Shown here: one piece after another, positions 23,807 through 34,171 of the stretch
Numbering within the stretch: position 1 is the first letter of the stretch
Layout: the number at the start of each line of letters is the position of its first letter
Source of the DNA: Eubacterium sp.
GTDB lineage: Bacteria > Bacillota > Clostridia > Lachnospirales > Lachnospiraceae
Direction of reading: 5' to 3'
Assembly (NCBI GenBank): GCA_017433825.1
Contig: JAFRGL010000020.1
Coordinates: 36,803-100,802, forward strand
Length of the DNA stretch: 64,000 bases
The notes under the pieces: generated by a model
The model's input: the letters and a program-made list of their open reading frames with translations, nothing else
Told to the model about the DNA's origin: nothing
Database searches by the model: none
Translations under genes and position numbers: made by a program

Positions 23807-24622
23807 TTAATACTCTTCAATCGATACGGCCTGCACGGAGAAGTCCATGCAGTCAGGCAGGATTCGTTCCGCAATCCTGCGGATACCGTCTGTGGAGTCG
23901 CTGGCGTAAAACCGGTAAACCGGTTCCGCGGCCGAAGGATTCTTCAAATCCAGCTCGTCCAGCATCCGCTCCAGGGTCCTTGCGGTTTCGTAGGCCGGGT
24001 TGACCAGGCTTACGGAATCCCCCAGGTATTTCCGGATAAGCCCCCGAAGCAGCGGGTAATGCGTACAGCCCAGGATCAGGGTATCGATATCCTTTTCCAG
24101 AAGCCCGCCCAAGTACCGCTTGATCACCTCCAGGGTAATCGGATCCTCCGTCCAGCCCTCTTCCACCAGGGGCACCAGCAGCGGGCAGGCCTTGCTGTAC
24201 ACCGTGTCAGCCGGGTCAATGCCCCTGATAAGCCGCTCGTAAAGCCCGCTTTTCACCGTGCTTTCGGTGGCAATCAGGCCGATTTTCCTGTTCTTTGTCA
24301 TTTCACAGGCCACTGCCGCGCCGGGTTTGACAACGCCGAGCACCGGCAGGTCGACCTCCTGCTCCAGCACGTCCAGCGCCAGGGCAGAAGCGGTATTGCA
24401 GGCCACCACGATGGCCTTCACCCCGCAGGTTTTCAGAAAATGCACTATCTGCCGGGAATACCGCAGTACCGTTTCCGGGGATTTGCTGCCGTAGGGCACC
24501 CGGGCGGTATCCCCGAAATATACGATATTTTCGTTGGGCAGGTTCCGGTAAACTTCCCGGAAAACGGTCAGTCCGCCGATACCTGAGTCAAATATTCCGA
24601 TGGGTGCTTCTTTGCCCGTCAT
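23807..24622 (-). CDS. murI: Glutamate racemase
   Basis: The 271-residue enzyme shows IGIFDSGIGGLTVFREV with the first acid, VVACNTASALAL with the first catalytic Cys, and LILGCTHYPLL with the second Cys and its neighbouring His. It makes D-glutamate for peptidoglycan. The start overlaps the hisC stop by four bases (ATGA), so translation is coupled. Confidence 0.96.
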   Translation of the reverse strand: MTGKEAPIGIFDSGIGGLTVFREVYRNLPNENIVYFGDTARVPYGSKSPETVLRYSRQIVHFLKTCGVKAIVVACNTASALALDVLEQEVDLPVLGVVKPGAAVACEMTKNRKIGLIATESTVKSGLYERLIRGIDPADTVYSKACPLLVPLVEEGWTEDPITLEVIKRYLGGLLEKDIDTLILGCTHYPLLRGLIRKYLGDSVSLVNPAYETARTLERMLDELDLKNPSAAEPVYRFYASDSTDGIRRIAERILPDCMDFSVQAVSIEEY

Positions 24623-25692
24623 TTGGAAACAGTCCTTTCTTTCAGGTATTTCTCCAGAAACGCAAACAGCACATCCATCTGTTCATCCGTCCCGATGGTC
24701 ACCCTTAAATATTCGGAAATCCGCTCCTTGTTCCAGTGGCGGACAAAGATATGCTCTTCCCGCAGGGCCGTAAAAAGCTCATCCGCGGAAACATCCGGAT
24801 GGGTGACAAAAAGGAAATTCGCCTTGGAATCCGGCACGGTAAAGCCCAGCGCCTTAAAACGCTCCACGGCTTTTTCGCGGGTTTTGATGATTTTCCCGGT
24901 GATTTCCTGAAAATATTCTTCATCCTCCACCGCGGCCACGCCGCAGGTTAAGGTCAGCCGGTTCATGGTGTAGGAATTGAAGGAATTCCGCACATTGTAA
25001 AGGTAGCCTGTCATTTCCGCGCTTCCGATGGCATAGCCGATGCGGATGCCGGCCATGGCCCGGGATTTGGAGAAGGTCTGCACCACCAGGAGGTTGTCGT
25101 ATTTCTCCAGAAGCGGCAGCGCGGAGGTGCCGCCGAAGTCCACATACGCCTCATCCACGATAACCACGCTGTCCGGGTTTGCCGCAAGGATGACTTCAAT
25201 CTTGGAAAGGGGAAGCTCTTCGCCGGTCGGCGCGTTCGGATTGGCGATGACGATGCCGCCGTTCTCCCTTAAATAATCCTGCTCGTTGATGGTAAAATCA
25301 TCCATCAGCGGAATCCGGATATAGGGAATCCGGTAAAGCTCCGCCCAGACGTCGTAGAAGGAATAGGTAATGTCCGGGAAAAGGACCGGCTTGTACGAAT
25401 TAAAATATGTCATGAAAGCCATGGCCAGCACGTCGTCGCTGCCCACACCCACAAACACCTGCTCCGGCGCCACGCGGTAACGCTTCGCGATGGCTTCGGT
25501 TAAGCTTCTGCAGTTCGGGTCCGGATAAAGACGCAGGCTGTCTTCGTTAAACACTGCCACTGCTTCCGCCACCTTCGGCGAGGGCGGATACGGGCATTCG
25601 TTGGTATTCAGCTTGATCATATCCGTGAAATCCGGCTGCTCGCCGGGAACATAGGGTGTTACGTAACGTACGTTGGACTGCCAGGTATTCAT
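24619..25692 (-). CDS. hisC: Histidinol-phosphate aminotransferase
   Basis: This 357-residue PLP enzyme of fold type I shows IKLNTNECPYPPSPKV near the start, the GVGSDDVLAM loop, IVDEAYVDFGG and the PLP lysine in QTFSKSRAMAGIRIGYAIG. It converts imidazole-acetol phosphate and glutamate to histidinol phosphate. Lone hisC copies outside a his operon may also serve other amino acids. It follows trkH by 21 bases and is coupled to murI. Confidence 0.92.
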   Translation of the reverse strand: MNTWQSNVRYVTPYVPGEQPDFTDMIKLNTNECPYPPSPKVAEAVAVFNEDSLRLYPDPNCRSLTEAIAKRYRVAPEQVFVGVGSDDVLAMAFMTYFNSYKPVLFPDITYSFYDVWAELYRIPYIRIPLMDDFTINEQDYLRENGGIVIANPNAPTGEELPLSKIEVILAANPDSVVIVDEAYVDFGGTSALPLLEKYDNLLVVQTFSKSRAMAGIRIGYAIGSAEMTGYLYNVRNSFNSYTMNRLTLTCGVAAVEDEEYFQEITGKIIKTREKAVERFKALGFTVPDSKANFLFVTHPDVSADELFTALREEHIFVRHWNKERISEYLRVTIGTDEQMDVLFAFLEKYLKERTVSK

Positions 25693-25713
25693 TTAAACAT
25701 TTCCTTTCCGGAA

Positions 25714-27159
25714 TCAGTCCTTCCGCTTCCAGGTAGAAGGCAGAAGCATCAGTAAAATGGGGAGAATTTCCAGCCTGCCCGCCAGCATGTCGATGATCAG
25801 CACGACCTTCGAGACGGCGTTGTAGGCAAAGTAATTCATGGTAGGCCCGACGGCGTCAAGGCCGGGGCCGATATTGTTGAAGGTTGCGGTCACTGCGGTG
25901 AAATTCGTCTCAAAGGAAAACCCGCTCGCACTGACGATGAGCAGCGACACAAAGAAAAGAATCACATACATGCACAGGTAAACCTGCACGGAACGCACCA
26001 TCTCGTCGCTGATGGAATGTCCGTCCATCTTTACCTTGGAAATGGTCCTGGGATGGGCCACATTCCTGAGTTCGCGCCTGGCGGATTTCCAGATAATGAT
26101 AACCCTGGAAATCTTGATGCCGCCGCCGGTACTGCCGGCGCAGGGCCCTAAAAACATCAGCATGACCAGTATCATCTTCGAAAGCGACGGCCACAGGTTG
26201 AAGTCTGTTGTCGAATAGCCGGTGGTCGTCATGATACTGCCTATCTGGAAAGCCGCCTGCCGTATGGTCTCCGAAGCGGTGCTGAAAATGCCGCTGATAT
26301 TGACGGAAATCACCGCAATGGACACCAGGACGATGATCAGGTAGACCCGCACCTCTTCCATCTTTACAGCTGCGCGGTAATTCCTGCACAGTATGTAATA
26401 ATAGAAGGTGAAGTTCACGCCGAAGGCGATCATGAAAATAGTGATAATCCACTGCTGCGCGGCCGTATAGGTGGCGATGCCGGAATTTAAGACCGCGAAG
26501 CCGCCGGTGCCCGCCGTGCCGAAGGTCAGGCACAGGGCGTCGAACACAGGCATCCGGGATATCAGAAGGGTGATAACCTCCGCCGCGGTGATGAACAGGT
26601 ACAGCTTGTACAGGATGACGGCGGTGCTCTGCAGCCTGGGCACGAATTTGGATACGTCCGGGCCCGGGCTTTCCGCCTTCATCAGGAACATGTGGGAACC
26701 GTCCCGCATGGGAATCAGCATCAGGATGAATACCAGCACGCCCATGCCGCCGATCCAGTGGGAGAAGCTGCGCCAGAACAGGCTGGCGTGGCTTAACGCC
26801 TCCACATTGGAAAGGATGGAAGCACCGGTGGTGGTAAAGCCCGATACGGTTTCAAAAACCGCGTTCAGGTAGTTCGGGATTTCATGCGTCAGCACGAAAG
26901 GCACTGCGCCAACCAGTGAAAGCAGGACCCAGCACAGGGATACGGTGACAAAGCCGTCCTTCTGGTAGAAAACGGCATTTTTCGGTCTCCTCGCCGTACC
27001 CAGAAAGCCGACTACAAGACAGACAACGATACATATCAGATAAACAACGGCAGGCTGGTTTTCCCGGTATAAAAGCGCCACGATGAGCGGCAGCACCATC
27101 AGGAAGCCCTCTAGCTTAAGGACCATGGCCAGCACATAGCCAATCATCTTAAAATTCAT
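25714..27159 (-). CDS. trkH: TrkH/KtrB family potassium transporter
   Basis: The 481-residue protein is nearer TrkH than the copy at 9371. It starts MNFKMIGYVLAMVLKLEG and has filter loops TVSGFTTTGASIL, FGTAGTGGFAV, IMTTTGYST and FLGPCAGSTGGG(I)K. The last repeat has FNNIGPGLDAVGP. It forms the K+ pore and needs TrkA, encoded 11 bases upstream, for gating. The pair lies in a six-gene operon with hisC and murI. Confidence 0.93.
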   Translation of the reverse strand: MNFKMIGYVLAMVLKLEGFLMVLPLIVALLYRENQPAVVYLICIVVCLVVGFLGTARRPKNAVFYQKDGFVTVSLCWVLLSLVGAVPFVLTHEIPNYLNAVFETVSGFTTTGASILSNVEALSHASLFWRSFSHWIGGMGVLVFILMLIPMRDGSHMFLMKAESPGPDVSKFVPRLQSTAVILYKLYLFITAAEVITLLISRMPVFDALCLTFGTAGTGGFAVLNSGIATYTAAQQWIITIFMIAFGVNFTFYYYILCRNYRAAVKMEEVRVYLIIVLVSIAVISVNISGIFSTASETIRQAAFQIGSIMTTTGYSTTDFNLWPSLSKMILVMLMFLGPCAGSTGGGIKISRVIIIWKSARRELRNVAHPRTISKVKMDGHSISDEMVRSVQVYLCMYVILFFVSLLIVSASGFSFETNFTAVTATFNNIGPGLDAVGPTMNYFAYNAVSKVVLIIDMLAGRLEILPILLMLLPSTWKRKD

Positions 27160-27170
27160 AGCAGTGTCAG

Positions 27171-28526
27171 TTACCTCTCCAGTATGTCGTCAAGGGTCAG
27201 GAACCCCTTATTGGTGGTCACGATGATGACCGAATCCCCGGGACTGATATAGTCCGCACCCCTGGGAATGAAGAAAGATCCGTTTCTGGTGATGCCGGCA
27301 ATGATAATGTTGCTCTTGATGGACAGTTCGGACAGCGGCACGCCTATACCGGAGAACTGGTCTTTCGCGACAAACTCCAGGGCTTCCGCCCGGCCGCCGC
27401 GCAGCATGTAAAGGGCTTCTATCTCACTGCCCATGCTGTCGTTCATGGCCCTGGCGTACCGCACGATGGTTTCCGCGCAGATTTCCATGGGGCTTACCAC
27501 GCTGTCCAGGTCCATGACGCTGACAACGTCATTCAGTTCGCTGTGGCTTATTTTGGTGATAACCTTGGCCGATGCCTTATTGATGGCGTAGATGGACAGG
27601 ACGATATTTTCCTCGTCCAGGTTCGTGGCTGCCACGAAAGCGTCCGTCAAATCCAGGCGCTCCTCCTTCAGAAGGTCCATCTCGGTGCCGTCGCCGTTGA
27701 TGATAACCGCGTCGGGCAGAAGCTCGCACAGCTCTTCGCAGCGTTCCCTGTCTATCTCTATGATTTTCACCCGGATGCCGGATTTGATAAGCCGGTCCGC
27801 CAGGTAGTAGCCGATTTCGCCGCCGCCGACTATCATCGCGCTGCGCACATAACCGTAGGGCAGTCCAACCTTCTTAAAGAAATCCCGGCCCGCCATCTGG
27901 GGGGTGATAACCGATACCAGGTCGCCTTCCTGCACCGTAAAGTTTCCGTCGGGGATCACGACTTCGTTTTCCCGTTCAGCCACACACATCAGCATGGCGG
28001 AGGAAACGGAGGACGGCAGGTCTTTTAATTTTTTGCCGATGAGCATGGAATTATCCGGTACGCGGAAGCTTAAAAGCTCAATCCGGCCCTTGTTGAAGGT
28101 ATCAATCTCCACGGCGGAGGGAAGCCGGATAAGCGCCGCCATCTCCCTGGCCACCGCCCGTTCCGGGTTAATGACCATGGAAATGCCCAGTTCCCTGAAA
28201 AACTGCTGTTCGCTGAGATAGATCGGATCCCTTACCCTGGCAATGGTGCGGCATTTGCGGCCGCTCCTGGCCATGATACAGCAAAGAATATTTACCTCGT
28301 CGCTCTGGGTGACCGCAATGACCAGGTCCGCGTCCTGCACGCCTGCGTCATTTAATACCCTGATACTGGTGCCGTTGCCGGCAACGCCCATAATATCGTA
28401 GATTTCTGTGACCTTCTTCAGCACGGTGCTGTCGGTGTCGACAACGGTGATGGAATGCCCTTCTTTCGCGAGCTGCATCACCAGATGCCGGCCGACCTTA
28501 CCGCAGCCTACAACGATTATCTGCAT
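27171..28526 (-). CDS. trkA: TrkA, potassium channel gating protein
   Basis: The 451-residue protein has two RCK repeats. The first Rossmann motif is VVGCGKVGRHLVMQLA (about residue 5) and the second is IVGGGEIGYYLADRL (about 232). Each is followed by a TrkA-C domain (SMLIGKKLKDLPSS; SGIGVPLSEL). RCK rings bind NAD(H) or ATP/ADP and open or close the TrkH dimer. Full length and all glycines are intact. It follows the GDPD-like gene by 25 bases. Confidence 0.95.
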   Translation of the reverse strand: MQIIVVGCGKVGRHLVMQLAKEGHSITVVDTDSTVLKKVTEIYDIMGVAGNGTSIRVLNDAGVQDADLVIAVTQSDEVNILCCIMARSGRKCRTIARVRDPIYLSEQQFFRELGISMVINPERAVAREMAALIRLPSAVEIDTFNKGRIELLSFRVPDNSMLIGKKLKDLPSSVSSAMLMCVAERENEVVIPDGNFTVQEGDLVSVITPQMAGRDFFKKVGLPYGYVRSAMIVGGGEIGYYLADRLIKSGIRVKIIEIDRERCEELCELLPDAVIINGDGTEMDLLKEERLDLTDAFVAATNLDEENIVLSIYAINKASAKVITKISHSELNDVVSVMDLDSVVSPMEICAETIVRYARAMNDSMGSEIEALYMLRGGRAEALEFVAKDQFSGIGVPLSELSIKSNIIIAGITRNGSFFIPRGADYISPGDSVIIVTTNKGFLTLDDILER

Positions 28527-28551
28527 GCTAAAAGCCTCGTGTTCTTATTTT

Positions 28552-29382
28552 TTACGGTTCGATATCCTCGAAAATAACGCAGGCGTCTTCCACCCTCGAG
28601 CTTTCGTACTCGTCCATGGTCCTGATGACCCAGTGGAATACCGGAACGAAAAACAGGAATTTGCACAGTTTCAGGGAAATGTTCTTCCTGTCCGGATAAT
28701 GTACGGAAATGAAATCCGGCCTGGTGAAAACATTGGTCAGCAGGCTGTCCTGGATAAAGTTCACGGCTGCCTCAACTACGCCCGTGCTTTTCTGCACCGT
28801 CTTCTCAATCATCTGGCCGCGGATAAAGCCCTCACGGTAGTGCTTAAACCACCGTATAGCCTTCCAGTCGGAGGACTGTACGGCAAAGACGCCGTCATAG
28901 TCGTCCAGCGCTTCCGCCACCGCGCTGCAAAGGGAGCCGTAGTTGTCAAGCCAGGTATTGATCCGGATGATAACCGGAACCTGTCCGTCGATAAGGTCCA
29001 GCACCTCTTTGATGGTGGGAATCTTCTCTTCCGTATCCAGAAGGCAGAACTCTTTTAAGGCCGCCAGCTTCGTCTTCTCCACGGTGCCTTCCGTGCCGCA
29101 CATGCGCCACAGTTCCCTGTCCGCAAAGGCCACAGCCTCGCCGTCCCTGGTAAGCCGCGCGTCAACGACCACGCCGTATCCTTTCAGCATGGCGTCCTCG
29201 ATGGCGGCCAGGGAGTTCTCAGGCCGTTTCGCCTTGAAGTTGTGGCACCCTCCGTTCGCAAAATCATAATTAAGTATAACCGACATATCGGGTTTGTTCT
29301 TGGTACGGGGTTTGATCGCGTAAGCCCATGCCGCTGCCGTGCCTATGGCAAACGCAAAAAATTTCGCTGCTTTTTTTCCCAT
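28552..29382 (-). CDS. GDPD-like protein with degenerate active site
   Basis: The 276-residue protein has an N-terminal hydrophobic segment (FFAFAIGTAAAWAYAI, about 8-23) and then the glycerophosphodiester phosphodiesterase fold, seen in RPENSLAAIEDAMLKGYG, LTRDGEAVAFADREL and IPTIKEVLDLI. Key catalytic positions are lost. Where enzymes have AHRG it reads ANGG (His to Asn43, Arg to Gly44). The metal-binding ExD reads VVD (72-74), and the HD pair reads AD (Ala87). It is probably not a working phosphodiesterase, and may be a lipid-binding or regulatory relative. It is the first gene of the trk/hisC/murI operon. Confidence 0.75.
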   Translation of the reverse strand: MGKKAAKFFAFAIGTAAAWAYAIKPRTKNKPDMSVILNYDFANGGCHNFKAKRPENSLAAIEDAMLKGYGVVVDARLTRDGEAVAFADRELWRMCGTEGTVEKTKLAALKEFCLLDTEEKIPTIKEVLDLIDGQVPVIIRINTWLDNYGSLCSAVAEALDDYDGVFAVQSSDWKAIRWFKHYREGFIRGQMIEKTVQKSTGVVEAAVNFIQDSLLTNVFTRPDFISVHYPDRKNISLKLCKFLFFVPVFHWVIRTMDEYESSRVEDACVIFEDIEP

Positions 29383-29424
29383 AATGTTTACTCCTTTCCT
29401 TCAGCGTATAACAAGGGTTTATAA

Positions 29425-29453
29425 ATTATATACCATTTCCGTGCAACTTTCAA
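29425..29453 (-). promoter_or_regulatory. Promoter of the GDPD-trkA-trkH-hisC-murI-DUF1934 operon
   Basis: On the minus strand TTGAAA (29453-29448) and a perfect TATAAT (29430-29425) are 17 bp apart, with a leader of about 35 nt. Confidence 0.75.
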
Positions 29454-29489
29454 GCAGAGGAATATACAGGCCGGAAACGTGTAAAAACC

Positions 29490-29586
29490 GTTCATTTCCG
29501 CCCTGCGCGAATGCGGCGTTATAAAAATGAACTTTCCGTGTTCGGGTCATTTACATCTTGACCTTTTTACCATAAACCATCATAAT
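29490..29586 (+). promoter_or_regulatory. Promoter of the ABC exporter gene with upstream inverted repeat
   Basis: TTGACC at 29558 and CATAAT at 29581 are 17 bp apart. An inverted repeat GTTCATTT (29490-29497) and AAATGAAC (29525-29532), with a GC-rich palindromic interior, lies between the two divergent promoters. The transcript leader is about 80 nt; the start codon at 29673 has only a weak ribosome-binding site. Confidence 0.6.
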
Positions 29587-29672
29587 AAAATATTGTTTCT
29601 ATTAATAATTGTATAAAACATTTGAGTCATAGACATGCGGAATCCGCCAAACGTCCCGCATAAACGAACCCT

Positions 29673-32600
29673 ATGCTTCAGTTAAAAAACATCTGTAAAA
29701 CCTATAAAACCAACAACCTGACCCAGAAGGCGCTGGACGACGTGAGCCTGAACCTTCGGGATCACGAATTCGTCATGATCCTGGGTCCTTCCGGCTCCGG
29801 CAAGACCACCCTTTTAAATATCATCGGCGGCCTGGACCGGTATGATTCCGGGGAAATGATCATCAACGGCGTATCCACCACAAAATACAACGACCGCAGC
29901 TGGGATACCTACCGGAACCACTCCGTAGGCTTTGTGTTCCAGAGCTACAACCTGATCCCCCACCAGACCGTCCTCGCCAATGTGGAAATCGCCATGACCA
30001 TCAGCGGCGTCTCCGTAAGCGAACGGAGGAGGAAGGCGGAGGAAGCCCTGGCAAAGGTAGGGCTTTCCGATCACATCCACAAGAAACCAAGCCAGTTATC
30101 CGGCGGACAGATGCAGCGGGTAGCCATTGCCCGTGCCCTGGTAAACGACCCGGACATCGTCCTTGCGGACGAGCCCACCGGTGCTTTGGATACGGAAACC
30201 AGCATCCAGGTCATGGATATCCTGTCCGAAGTTGCACGGGAAAGGCTTGTGGTGATGGTAACGCACAACAACGAGCTGGCGGAGAAATACGCCACCCGTA
30301 TCGTGCGCATCCGCGACGGTAAGCTTCTGGACGATACCGACCCCTTTATTATAGGAGAAGACACACCTGCGCCGCCTGCCAAAAGCTACGGCCGCAAGGC
30401 TTACATGTCATTTCTGACCGCCCTCTCCTTAAGCTTCAACAACCTGAGGACGAAGCTGGGCCGCACCATCCTGGTGGCGCTGGCCGGGTCCATCGGCATT
30501 ATCGGCATCGCCATGATTCTGTCCATGAGCAACGGCGCGAACCGCTATATCCAGAACATCGAGGAGACCACGGTGCTGCAGTACCCGATTACCATCAACC
30601 GGACGGGCATCAGCATCCTTAACATCATGACGGGCGGCAACGCGACGCTGGAGGACGGCGCGGAAACGGAAAACATGGCCATCGAGCGTCTGGCCACCAG
30701 GCGTTATGCCGCAGGCCTTACCTCCAACGACCTGGCCTCCTTAAAAGCATACCTGGAAAGCAACGAATGCGAGGTTTACGATTACGCCCATACGGTGGAA
30801 TACACCTACAGCCTGACGCCGCTCATCTACCGGATGGACAGGGAAAGCATGCGGCAGGTGCATCCTGAGCAGTGCCTGAACGACCTGGGGATGAGCTTCC
30901 AGGAAATATCCGCCATCAACCTGGTGAGCTTCTTCGAAATGCCTGCCAAGGATACGCTGTACAAGGACCAGTATGCCGTAATGGCGGGCCGCTGGCCTGA
31001 AAACCGCAATGAAGCCGTGGTCGTCCTTTCCGCGTACGGCGGCATTCCCGACACGGCCCTTTACGCCCTGAACATGAAGCCGAATGAAGAGCTGGATGAA
31101 ATCGTACACGATCTGGTAACCGGCGTCAACGTGGAGATTGAAGGCTACAAGCTGCAGACCTTTGCCTACGACGAATTCCTCGGCCGGGCCTTCAAAGTGG
31201 TAAACCGCCACCTTTTCTTCGAATATGACAGGGATGCCGGCATCTGGGTCGACAAAAACATGAACGAGGACTACAAGGAAGACCTGGTGAAAAACAGCGA
31301 AGACCTGGTTGTGGTCGGCGTGGTAAAGCCGAAGGACGCGGATGCCCAGACCACTTTAAGCTCAGGCATCAACTACACCCATGACCTGGTGGTATATCTC
31401 GCGGAAGAAGCCGCAGGCAGCGAAATCGTAAAGCAGCAGCTTGCCGATCCGGAAACCAACGTATTTACCGGCAAGCCCTTCGGCGAGGACCGGGGCGTGG
31501 ACGAGCTGGAATTCAAGAGTATTTTCGAGGTGGATGAGGACGCGTTTGCCGACCTTTTCACCATTGACGAATCCGCTGCGGAATTCCCGGCCATCAATTT
31601 CGGCGGCATTGACCTCTCCCCGTTTGCCGGCATGATGGATTTAAGCGGGCTGGACGCTTCCGTCGCCCCTGAGGATATCTTAAATATCATCCGGTCCATT
31701 TCGCCGGAAATTGCCTTAAACAGCACGGGCGAGCTGGTAAACAGCCTTTCCTCCGATTTCGGGAAATACCTGGGCGAAGACGTGCTTACAAGCCCTGAGC
31801 AGATTTCAAACCTTCTGAATGAATACCTGGCCGGCGACGAAGCCCGGGAGCTTTTCCGGCAGACGGCTGCCGCCGTTATCGCAAGGGCCGTGGACGAAGA
31901 AGGCGTATATGACCCTGAAAAGCTGAACTTTACCGAGGAAGACCTGGCATCTTTAAGCGCTTCCCTAAGCGCCGGTTTCGCGAATTACATCAGTCCGCAG
32001 ACAGTGCTTACGCCTGAAGAGCTGGCGGAAAAATTCCGCGCCTTCATGGATACGGACGCCGCAGACGCCGACCTGCAGCAGTTTATTCGGGCATTTACGG
32101 AAAGCCCCGCCCTAAAAGCGGCATTTGCAAACCTTCTGAACAATACCATGTCGAAGATATCCTCGCAGATGCAGTCGAAGCTTTCCGGCACGTTTGCTTC
32201 CATCATGTCCGCGGTCGGCACGCAGATAGGAAATACCATCACGGATGCCATGAAGGAATATATGGAAAACCTGACGGAGGCCTTTACCTTCAACCAGGAT
32301 GCCCTGGCGGAAGCCTTCCAGTTCAATCTTTCCGAAGAAGAGATCAAGGAAATGATCGCCTCCTTTATCTCCGGCTCCGCAGACGCATATACCAGCAACC
32401 TTTCGGCCATGGGCTATGCGGACATGGACAATCCTTCAAGCATCAGCATTTACCCGAAGGATTTCGAAAGCAAGGCCTGGGTTACCGGCATGCTTTCGGA
32501 TTACAACACGCGGATGAAGGATGAAGGCAAAGACGCCCAGGTCATCAGCTACACGGACTTCGCGGGAACGATGATGTCGTCCGTCAGTGAAATTGTAGGC

Positions 32601-33008
32601 GCGGTAAGCACCGTGCTTATCGGGCTGGTGGCGATTTCCCTGGTGGTATCCTCCATCATGATCAGCGTCATCACCCACATCAGCGTACTGGAGCGGCAGA
32701 AGGAAATCGGCATCTTACGCGCCATCGGCGCATCAAAAAAGAACATTTCCGACGTATTCAACGCGGAAACGTTCATTATTGGCCTGTTCGCCGGCACTTT
32801 GGGCATCGGCATAACGTCGCTGCTCATCATAGCCGCAAACTACGTCATTCACAACATTATCAACCAGCCCGGCATTACGGCCTTCATCAAGCCGTGGCAC
32901 GCCATCGTGCTGATAGCCCTAAGCGTGGGCTTAAATGTATTCTCCGGCCTGATTCCGGCCTATAAAGCCTCAAAAAGCGACCCGGTTATCGCGCTGCGGG
33001 GAGAATAA
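29673..33008 (+). CDS. MacB/FtsX-type ABC protein, ATPase fused to permease with large outer domain
   Basis: The 1111-residue protein joins an ATPase (1-235) to a MacB-like permease. The ATPase has Walker A GPSGSGKT at 38-45, signature LSGGQ at 142-146 and Walker B VLADEP near 163. The first membrane helix is at about 263-283 ([20 protein letters not shown]). A very large outer region of about 650 residues follows, rich in acidic and helical segments. Three FtsX helices close the chain (about 965-1105), with [21 protein letters not shown] and [17 protein letters not shown]. Such proteins work by mechanotransmission rather than classical transport, often with peptides, lipoproteins or cell-wall enzymes. 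The gene stands alone, without a two-component system. Confidence 0.88.
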   Translation: MLQLKNICKTYKTNNLTQKALDDVSLNLRDHEFVMILGPSGSGKTTLLNIIGGLDRYDSGEMIINGVSTTKYNDRSWDTYRNHSVGFVFQSYNLIPHQTVLANVEIAMTISGVSVSERRRKAEEALAKVGLSDHIHKKPSQLSGGQMQRVAIARALVNDPDIVLADEPTGALDTETSIQVMDILSEVARERLVVMVTHNNELAEKYATRIVRIRDGKLLDDTDPFIIGEDTPAPPAKSYGRKAYMSFLTALSLSFNNLRTKLGRTILVALAGSIGIIGIAMILSMSNGANRYIQNIEETTVLQYPITINRTGISILNIMTGGNATLEDGAETENMAIERLATRRYAAGLTSNDLASLKAYLESNECEVYDYAHTVEYTYSLTPLIYRMDRESMRQVHPEQCLNDLGMSFQEISAINLVSFFEMPAKDTLYKDQYAVMAGRWPENRNEAVVVLSAYGGIPDTALYALNMKPNEELDEIVHDLVTGVNVEIEGYKLQTFAYDEFLGRAFKVVNRHLFFEYDRDAGIWVDKNMNEDYKEDLVKNSEDLVVVGVVKPKDADAQTTLSSGINYTHDLVVYLAEEAAGSEIVKQQLADPETNVFTGKPFGEDRGVDELEFKSIFEVDEDAFADLFTIDESAAEFPAINFGGIDLSPFAGMMDLSGLDASVAPEDILNIIRSISPEIALNSTGELVNSLSSDFGKYLGEDVLTSPEQISNLLNEYLAGDEARELFRQTAAAVIARAVDEEGVYDPEKLNFTEEDLASLSASLSAGFANYISPQTVLTPEELAEKFRAFMDTDAADADLQQFIRAFTESPALKAAFANLLNNTMSKISSQMQSKLSGTFASIMSAVGTQIGNTITDAMKEYMENLTEAFTFNQDALAEAFQFNLSEEEIKEMIASFISGSADAYTSNLSAMGYADMDNPSSISIYPKDFESKAWVTGMLSDYNTRMKDEGKDAQVISYTDFAGTMMSSVSEIVGAVSTVLIGLVAISLVVSSIMISVITHISVLERQKEIGILRAIGASKKNISDVFNAETFIIGLFAGTLGIGITSLLIIAANYVIHNIINQPGITAFIKPWHAIVLIALSVGLNVFSGLIPAYKASKSDPVIALRGE

Positions 33009-33039
33009 TACATTTTGCGGCATCTTAACCGCAATACGC

Positions 33040-33069
33040 AAAGGGGACGGCGGTTCTGCCGTCCCCTTT
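33040..33069. terminator. Bidirectional terminator
   Basis: AAAGGGGACGGC and GCCGTCCCCTTT enclose a six-base loop between the convergent ABC and TadZ-like genes, 32 bases after the ABC stop. Confidence 0.85.
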
Positions 33070-33093
33070 ATTCTGTCTTTCTTTCTTATCCCG

Positions 33094-34161
33094 TCATTCT
33101 TCCTTCATGGAAATCTCCAGTGCGAGGGAATATAAAAGCGGGTCGTCCAAAGCCTCGGCCTGGGTCGGATAATCGGCGATACTGCCGAACAGGTAGTCCG
33201 AATCCAGCCGCATATGGTCTGAATGATGCTGGTTGCCCACGATATAATCCGGGTTGTAGTCCATCATCTGCCGGTTCATGAATACCTTCTCCAGCTTCCG
33301 GCAGGAGGTGATGACCGGTTCCGTCACGCAGATATTTACGTCCGCCCGTTTCATCAGCTTGAAGGTCTCGTCATTGAAGGCGCTCCCCAGATCCAGGATC
33401 ACATAAGAGAAATCCCTCTTCTTTTCCAGGATATTCAGCATGGTGATAAATTCGTCCGCGCCTACGCCCAGCGTGTACAGCGGCTGTTCGAAAGGCATCA
33501 GGCAGGAAACGCCCTCCATGCAGATATTCTTTAAAATCGTCCAGTAGGTTTCCTCGGATGGTTCCTTTAAGGAGACAGCCAGCTCGTCATCCGCGTTCTC
33601 CCGGGATTCCAGCAAAGCGCCGATGCTCTGCATGTCGTCGCAGCCCACCACCAGGACCTTCTCTTCCAGTCTTGCAAGCTTCCTCCCCAGTCCTAAGGCC
33701 GTGGTGCTTACGCCGCAGCCGCCGATGGGGGAAAATACCGCGACCACCGTCAGCTGGTCCGCGTTTGCCGCCGGGGCATCCGGGCCCTCCCCGCTCTCCT
33801 CGCAGGAGACAAGGGCTTTCTCCACCACCTCCAGGAACTCCTCCTCGGAGACGTATTTCATCATATTGATGTGGGTGGTGTTTTCATTTTCCGACTCGAA
33901 GGCCAGCGGGATTTCGTCATTTAAGACGATCATGTGGTTGATATTCTGGGCCTCCAGATAGGGCTCATAGAATGACCGGTCGATGATCAGCACATCGACG
34001 CTGCCCATCTCGCTGAAATATTCGATAAAATAATGCTTGTCCGTGATAACCCGCAAATCCGCCCGGCCGTCAATCAGCTGCAAAAGCTTTTCTTCCCTGG
34101 TCTTGATGAAATCCGTGTTCGGACAGGCTATCAGCAGTAATTTTCTCTCATTTTCCGCCAT
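33094..34161 (-). CDS. TadZ/CpaE-like MinD-family ATPase
   Basis: Starting at the ATG at 34161 with TAGGAGG upstream (355 residues), the protein has an atypical receiver-like N domain (LLLIACPNTDFIKTREEK, VDVLIIDRSFYEPY). After a linker comes a MinD-type domain with VVAVFSPIGGCGVSTTALGLG near residue 142. The Walker A lysines are missing (PIGG for KGG, GVSTT for GKTT), a common trait of TadZ/CpaE. FSYVILDLGSAFNDETFKLMK is the Walker B region. TadZ places Tad/Flp pilus machines at the pole, but no cpaF or flp gene is near. It is 10 bases after the FHA gene. Confidence 0.75.
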   Translation of the reverse strand: MAENERKLLLIACPNTDFIKTREEKLLQLIDGRADLRVITDKHYFIEYFSEMGSVDVLIIDRSFYEPYLEAQNINHMIVLNDEIPLAFESENENTTHINMMKYVSEEEFLEVVEKALVSCEESGEGPDAPAANADQLTVVAVFSPIGGCGVSTTALGLGRKLARLEEKVLVVGCDDMQSIGALLESRENADDELAVSLKEPSEETYWTILKNICMEGVSCLMPFEQPLYTLGVGADEFITMLNILEKKRDFSYVILDLGSAFNDETFKLMKRADVNICVTEPVITSCRKLEKVFMNRQMMDYNPDYIVGNQHHSDHMRLDSDYLFGSIADYPTQAEALDDPLLYSLALEISMKEE

Positions 34162-34171
34162 ATGCTGCCTC

